NCBI GenBank assembly: GCA_037951165.1 | Contig: JBBDHG010000008.1 | Location: 11,441,501-11,505,500, forward strand | From: Lophius americanus | Lineage: Eukaryota; Chordata; Actinopteri; Lophiiformes; Lophiidae | Direction of reading: 5' to 3' | Length of the DNA stretch: 64,000 nt | In this document: piece after piece, positions 58,923 to 64,000 of the stretch | How positions within the stretch are numbered: the stretch's first letter is position 1 | Layout: each line of letters opens with the position of its first letter | Program-made: the position numbers and the translations under genes | Notes under the pieces: generated by a model | Databases searched by the model: none | Seen by the model: the letters and a program-made list of their open reading frames with translations, nothing else | What the model was told of the DNA's origin: nothing

Positions 58923-61096
58923 ATGTGACTCTTTAGAAAGTTTTTATGATTCTATGTCTTAACGAGTATGCCATGTATCTGATGTCACCTCAGCTTGGCC
59001 CATTTAGCTCCACCAGTTAATACTTCTGCGCTGTGATACCTCATCAAATCAATGAATTGTGTTGTATTACCCAGATGACACCCACAGAACCTAAATGGAG
59101 GGGTTGCATGTCAAGAGCAGCTGGCGATTTACAGAGAGACACATGTGTGGATTAAGCTCCGGTGACAGGTTAAGTTTCGTTGTCCCAGTGGCCTGCGAGC
59201 CTAGACTGATAAATGACGCCCAGCTCTGTCGATGCATAGCTCACTGACACACATCTCACACACATGCTGCCCTTATTTCACAGTGCAAGAGGTCTGAATT
59301 CAAAATAGAAGGGTTAAGTCAGGAACTAAGACTATCCTGGTTAAACATGGAATCGTCCCGGTCTCGTGCCGATACAAAAATGTCTTGGCGGCCATTAACC
59401 ATCTGTCTGAAAGTCTATACACTGCAGCAGGGAGGGAATCTTTAAATGGATGCATGACTGCCAGATATATAATAAAAAAGTAAGTGGAGAAAACTTTTTT
59501 TCTACTCCGATGCTGTATGTTGGATTTTAAATCAAGTGGTGCTGAAAGGATCAGTTGATTGATCCGTTTCGACAGTTGTTTGCTCATTTGTCATACAAGT
59601 TGTCATACGTTTACATGGTTTATCTGTTCCTGATTATTGTAAATTAAACACCTTTAGATTGGACTGGAGTAAAATAATGATAAAACTTTGGCATGATCCC
59701 AATCCAACTTCTTGAAGGTCATCTCCTATAGGAGATGTCTGTAGAATTAAAATCCATCTGATACATTTAAGTAACAGCTGTAGCCTTCAAAATAAGACAC
59801 GTCTTATGTTTTACAAGCCACGTGGTATGAATACTCCAGGCTCCCAACATAAAGTAGACGAGGTACTTCTGTATGAGTGAATGTTTCATTGAAACTGATG
59901 CGACAGGAGGAGCATTGAGAAAACTAGGCTCCCAATTTTTCCTTTATTGTGAAGTTTCTATTATTACAAAATGAATATTTTGCAAACTATTGTTGGGGAC
60001 CATTGATGGGATCTGACAGGCACAATTTTTGTCATTTAACCTCTGAAAGCATGAGTCCCCTAAAATGAACAGATGCTTCTAAAATTTTTTAATGTTGATA
60101 TTGGCCAGTAAGAAAGGAGAGGAAAACTCAGGATCTTTACCATATATTGAATGGTTGCCCCTGTATAAGAGCTGATTCTTGCCAATATACAACCATTGAA
60201 AATCGGCAGTATATATCAGCTTTATCTTCACCGTAACAACTGCCCTAATAGTTCAGTGAGAAAAATTATTCCTTTGCACTATTGTATCGTCCTGTTCTTC
60301 ACACCTCAAAGTAAAACAAAAATGGAAGGAATTCATCCTGTAGTAGATTTTCTGAGTTTTTATAACTTTTGACTACTGCATTATAAGAGGAAAGCTGAAG
60401 AAAAATATTTCATTTAATACATGAAATGAGTCTCTTTAACACTCTTTACTGGTTTTCTAACATGAAGTTAGCTTCAATATTCCAGTGCAGTTGACTAAAC
60501 TCTGTTACATCAATTAATTTTGTAACTGATTTTAATCAATTTGCACCGGAATTTTGTTTGCTCCCTTTTTGGTTCCTCATCCCTTGTTTTATATTTTAGG
60601 TTGAAGCACAAAAATATACAGGGAAGGCACGTCCACTCCATGCTCTTACTTGTTAGCCTCAATATATTATTTACATTGGCAAAACACAATAATTGTAGTT
60701 GGACCGGAGTCAACCCTTGTGGAATTTCATGCTTTACACAAAGAACCTGGTCTACGGAGAATTGCTGCAGGGACTCTCATTGACTACATCCTCTGGCGAG
60801 CAATGTCCTCTGTTCTCCTTCAAGTTAATAGTGACATAAACTGAACTAAAGTTGTTACTTCTGGGGCTCTTCATATTTTGGACCGCGCAGAACCAGAACA
60901 GAACTTGTTGGATGACTGTTGGATGTTAAACTATCAAGTGCTGTTCTGACAGTTGGCTGGTTCTGAATTGTAGAAGTAAAATATTATGTGGTTGTGGTAG
61001 TTTTTTTTTTATAAATGGTCAGTTTGATCTTGCTCCACAGAAGCATTTGTTTGGTTCATCGTCTCGTGTTTAAAATTAGAAGATTAATTAAATCCC
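58923..61096. other. Unannotated stretch, no gene seen
   Basis: Frames up to 95 codons are unrecognised. An 18-base perfect palindrome (CATCTCCTA/TAGGAGATG) lies at 59720-59737. Confidence 0.5.
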
Positions 61097-61515
61097 CAAA
61101 AAGTCTGGGATATTTTGGAATCATCATCGCCGCTGCAGCGAATCTTTCGTGTTACACGATAACTCAAATTTTTTCATGGATCATTTTAAAATATTATACC
61201 CATGTAGATTTTGGTGAAAGGAAGAACTGGATTGATTTCAGAAAGGCATGTTTTATATTTCCAGGGGGCGCTTTATCTCGAAAGTTATTCAAGAGGCCAT
61301 CATTTCGCAACAGTTGGTCCGATTTAGTCCAAATTTGTCATCGAGACATGAATTGACTCGATGATATCTAGCTCTTATTTATTGTATTTTACTGTAACAG
61401 CTTTTTTATGAGAAACACTTTTTTTCGGACATAAATTTACATTCAATTTCAGGAGTTCAATCAGTGTGACTGGGATATAAAGTGCAGAGGATTGGGGGTC
61501 CTTCCGGGGTACACC
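61097..61515 (-). repeat. Family M dispersed repeat, copy G (minus, near full length)
   Basis: The plus strand reads TGGAATCATCATCGCCGCTG, CAGCG, ACCCATGTAGATTTTGGTG, GAACTGGATTGATTTCAG, AGGGGGCGCTTTATCTCG, CAGTTGGTCCGATTTAGTCC, CAATTTCAGGAGTTCAATCA and GCAGAGGATTGGGGGTCC. All family boxes are present in reverse order, including the GATGATTCCA end. An open frame (61015-61356) crosses it. Confidence 0.8.
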
Positions 61516-63329
61516 CTACAGAAAAAAAATGGATGGGGAAGGGTGAATGGATTTTGAGCTTTTCTTATCAAATACACAGTAATAAACTTCAAGAAGTGAA
61601 TGTTTACATTTTTGCTGTAGTGTGAAAAATACATAAACAATAAGTTTAGCATTTAAAAAAATACAATGCTTTGCAGAGAATTTTTTTGTTAGATTCCTTA
61701 CCAGAAACTATTTGCACACTGTTGCTGAGACTAATCGATGTGTCTTTTCAATTTTGCAACCCTAACACAATGCACACCATATTGTCTCTAACATATGCGT
61801 CCAGTTTAGTTTGGTTAAAAGACAACTCAGAGTTAAGCAGCCTTGTCTCTAATACCTTCATGAATAAAATGCTTGTCGTGTTCTACAGTGCACTCCAGCT
61901 CGGGTGTGCAAAAGCAGAAAGACGTACATTTCCAATCGTGATTTCATTTACTGGCTGAATAAATCTGATAGTGACAGAAGACAGCGACGTATAATAACTT
62001 AACCCAAGTCAGTATGTCTTCTCAAGTATTCTGGCATTTTGTTTCGACCACAATTGTGTTACATTCCTGCAGTTAATCCCCACAAGAAACATAAGACCTT
62101 GCGGTATATTTGAAAACTTGATGCTGTCGGCTGGAGAAAAAAAAGCACAATCGTTACTCATGAAGAAGACAAGATTAAGCTTGGACAAGGCAAAGCTTTT
62201 TCAGCATCCACTTACAGTTGCAGACAACATGTCATTATGTTGGTGATGTCAACATTTTTTAATTCTGTGGCTCCAATTTAAGGCCTCTGTTTACCTGAAA
62301 ATGCTAAATTCCCAGAGCGTGTAATTTCTCTGGATGTATGAAACAGGTTGATATCATGTTTGGTTGGCTAGGTTATACTCTGGAGATCCAAAACCAATTC
62401 TGACGGGGGATGTCCATTGAGGACCAGAATTAGTCCATCAAGGAGAGACATTATGCCGGGCCAAATTCTGAACTTCTACTGACAAACAGACGAGTTGTGA
62501 ATGCATAAAGACTATATAATGACATCTATACAGCTTCAAAAAAAGAAACATTCTGCTTCCAAAGGAGAATTTCAAAGAGAGGTTTCATTCTGACAACCTC
62601 CAGAAAACTTTCCATGGATCCAGAAAGCACTTATTTTTACGTCGGCTGGATGACTTTTTTGCGCGTTGGGAAAAATCAAGGATACTTGAAAAGGCGATTG
62701 GCCAGTTGTCTGAACATGTGAAAGCAGGGAATAAGACCAAAGGAGAGTAGTGGTTGCCAGAGCAGCAACAGACCCTTTTTATTCAATTTCAACCATAAGT
62801 CCAGTGAAAAGTTTTCTCAAAACTATTAGGAAATGTATGCGTACTAGACGGAAATGTTGGAAAGAAGCCCCACCTTTATCCACTCACCGAGTTTCATCAG
62901 ATGAAGGCCTTATCACTTGAGGGAGTTACTGAACTCCTCTTTCAGTGAGAGCTCACACTGTTAGAAATAGAAAATGACCTTAAATCCAATAGTATTACAG
63001 CCTGGTCACACCGATAACTGCTTGTGCGGCTTGAGAACTTCGTATCCGTCAGGTTAAGTTCTTGTTTAGTAATAATTGTCTGCACCAAATGTGTTCTCAG
63101 AGTGTGACAAAAATGACTAGTTATTAGGTCTTATTTTTGTTTTTTTAGGATCAGAATTGAATAAACAAAAGGAAATAAATCTTCTGAATGTATGGAAAAT
63201 GAACTTCAATGTTGATCATGTCTATCTTTTTATTGGTTTAGTAATATAAACAATAAAGGTTTAAATTGAGAGCACTTTAAAAGCTTTTGATGGCCAACAT
63301 TGAAACATTTTGAAACACTACATCGGACC
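61516..63329. other. Unannotated stretch, no gene seen
   Basis: A 95-codon plus-strand frame at 61671-61958 is unrecognised. No repeat family was identified. Confidence 0.5.
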
Positions 63330-63580
63330 AATTGTTGTTGAATAAAGGCCGGGACATTTTTGGAGATAAGTATACGAACGTACCCCTAGTGTACGAAACA
63401 GACAACCAACTTTCTTAGAATCAATCCAATTCTTTCTCACAGTAAGGTCTATGGGGGCAATAAATAGTGAAAATCATGCATCAAAATTTATTTATGTTAT
63501 CTCGATAACATAAAGGATCTCCAGCACTGGACGCGGCCTGGACGATTGCATAATATCCCGAAATTTTTGGGAATATTATT
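63330..63580 (+). repeat. Family M dispersed repeat, copy H (3' half)
   Basis: Contains ACATCGGACCAATTGTTG, ACGTACCCCTAGTGTACG, TAGAATCAATCCAATTCTTT, AGTAAGGTCTATGGGGGC and GACGATTGCATAATATCCCG. Only the second half of the family is present. Confidence 0.7.
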
Positions 63581-64000
63581 TCCAACCATACAATTCATTT
63601 GATTTGTTTATCTAATTCCTGACAGCCCTAATGATAAGTGGTACTTGTAACTTGTGGTTGTCAAATTGTGCTAACAGTGGTTACCAGGCTATTGGGATAT
63701 AATTACAATCCAGCCCTCTGAGGCACAGTTATTAACTTCTGAGCCAAAAAAAGTGGAAAAAAAAGCCTCTATCAAGCAGTGTGACCAGTGAAGTTTACTC
63801 TTTACTTTTGATTTATATTCTACAGTATGCAGTTCGACAGATTCTTCTATCAGTGCTGTTTAACAAACTCAGATAGAAAACGTTCTGCTTCAGCAATTCA
63901 TTACACAGTAACGTCACATTTATTTTCCACTAGTCTGACTGGACCACATGAGGCCTTCCACCTGTCTGAAGACAGTTTATCTGGCCTGGGCAAATGTTAA
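63581..64000. other. Unannotated stretch, no gene seen
   Basis: AT-rich sequence to the end of the window. Confidence 0.5.

Overview
The window reads as nuclear DNA from a teleost fish, probably a percomorph. It is AT-rich (estimated by eye at a little over 60% A+T) and split by simple repeats. It is dense in degraded transposable elements of kinds typical of fish: an L2/Maui-type LINE with an (ATT)n tail, two other LINE 3' ends that are abundant in fish, Tc1-like transposons of two families, a Penelope-like element tail, a tRNA-derived SINE and LTR-like repeats. Family names come from recognising motifs and familiar repeat sequence from memory; no database was searched. I cannot name a species or chromosome.

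No host protein-coding gene can be supported. The longest open frames (207, 205, 189, 153, 140 and 137 codons) are either transposon remnants (205), repeat or GC-rich sequence (153, 189), or unrecognised frames without splice or family support. The window is most likely an intergenic region or long intron. The best hint of a host gene is a CpG-richer patch near 36.15-36.52 kb with an inverted CCAAT box and a consensus splice donor, which could be a 5' non-coding exon.

Layout: 0-3.1 kb has a foldback element with arms of about 85 bp (421-995), an old repeat and a Tc1-like remnant. 6.3-8.3 kb has the first copy of an unfamiliar dispersed repeat (called family M here) and the 5'-truncated L2. 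10-16.4 kb has several repeat fragments and LINE 3' ends. 19.2-19.8 kb has (AT)33, a GTAGGAG-type minisatellite and a reverse-transcriptase remnant. 28.0-28.9 kb is a GC-rich island. 29.7-31.2 kb is a Tc1-like element split by a family M insertion. 33-46 kb is the densest repeat cluster (family M copies at 34.7, 40.5 and 45.5 kb, LINE, SINE, Tc1 derivative, Penelope tail, LTR-like repeat). 47-52.5 kb is nearly featureless. 52.5-54.5 kb has a LINE 3' end, an inverted LTR-like copy and an L2 tail. 58.5-63.6 kb has two minus and one plus copy of family M.

The most interesting signal is family M: eight clear copies plus one fragment in 64 kb, in both orientations, sharing an ordered set of sequence boxes, a variable number of internal modules of about 100 bp, and a shared terminus ending in GATGATTCCATAATATCCC-like sequence. 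One copy sits inside a Tc1-like element, which dates it and brackets its ends.
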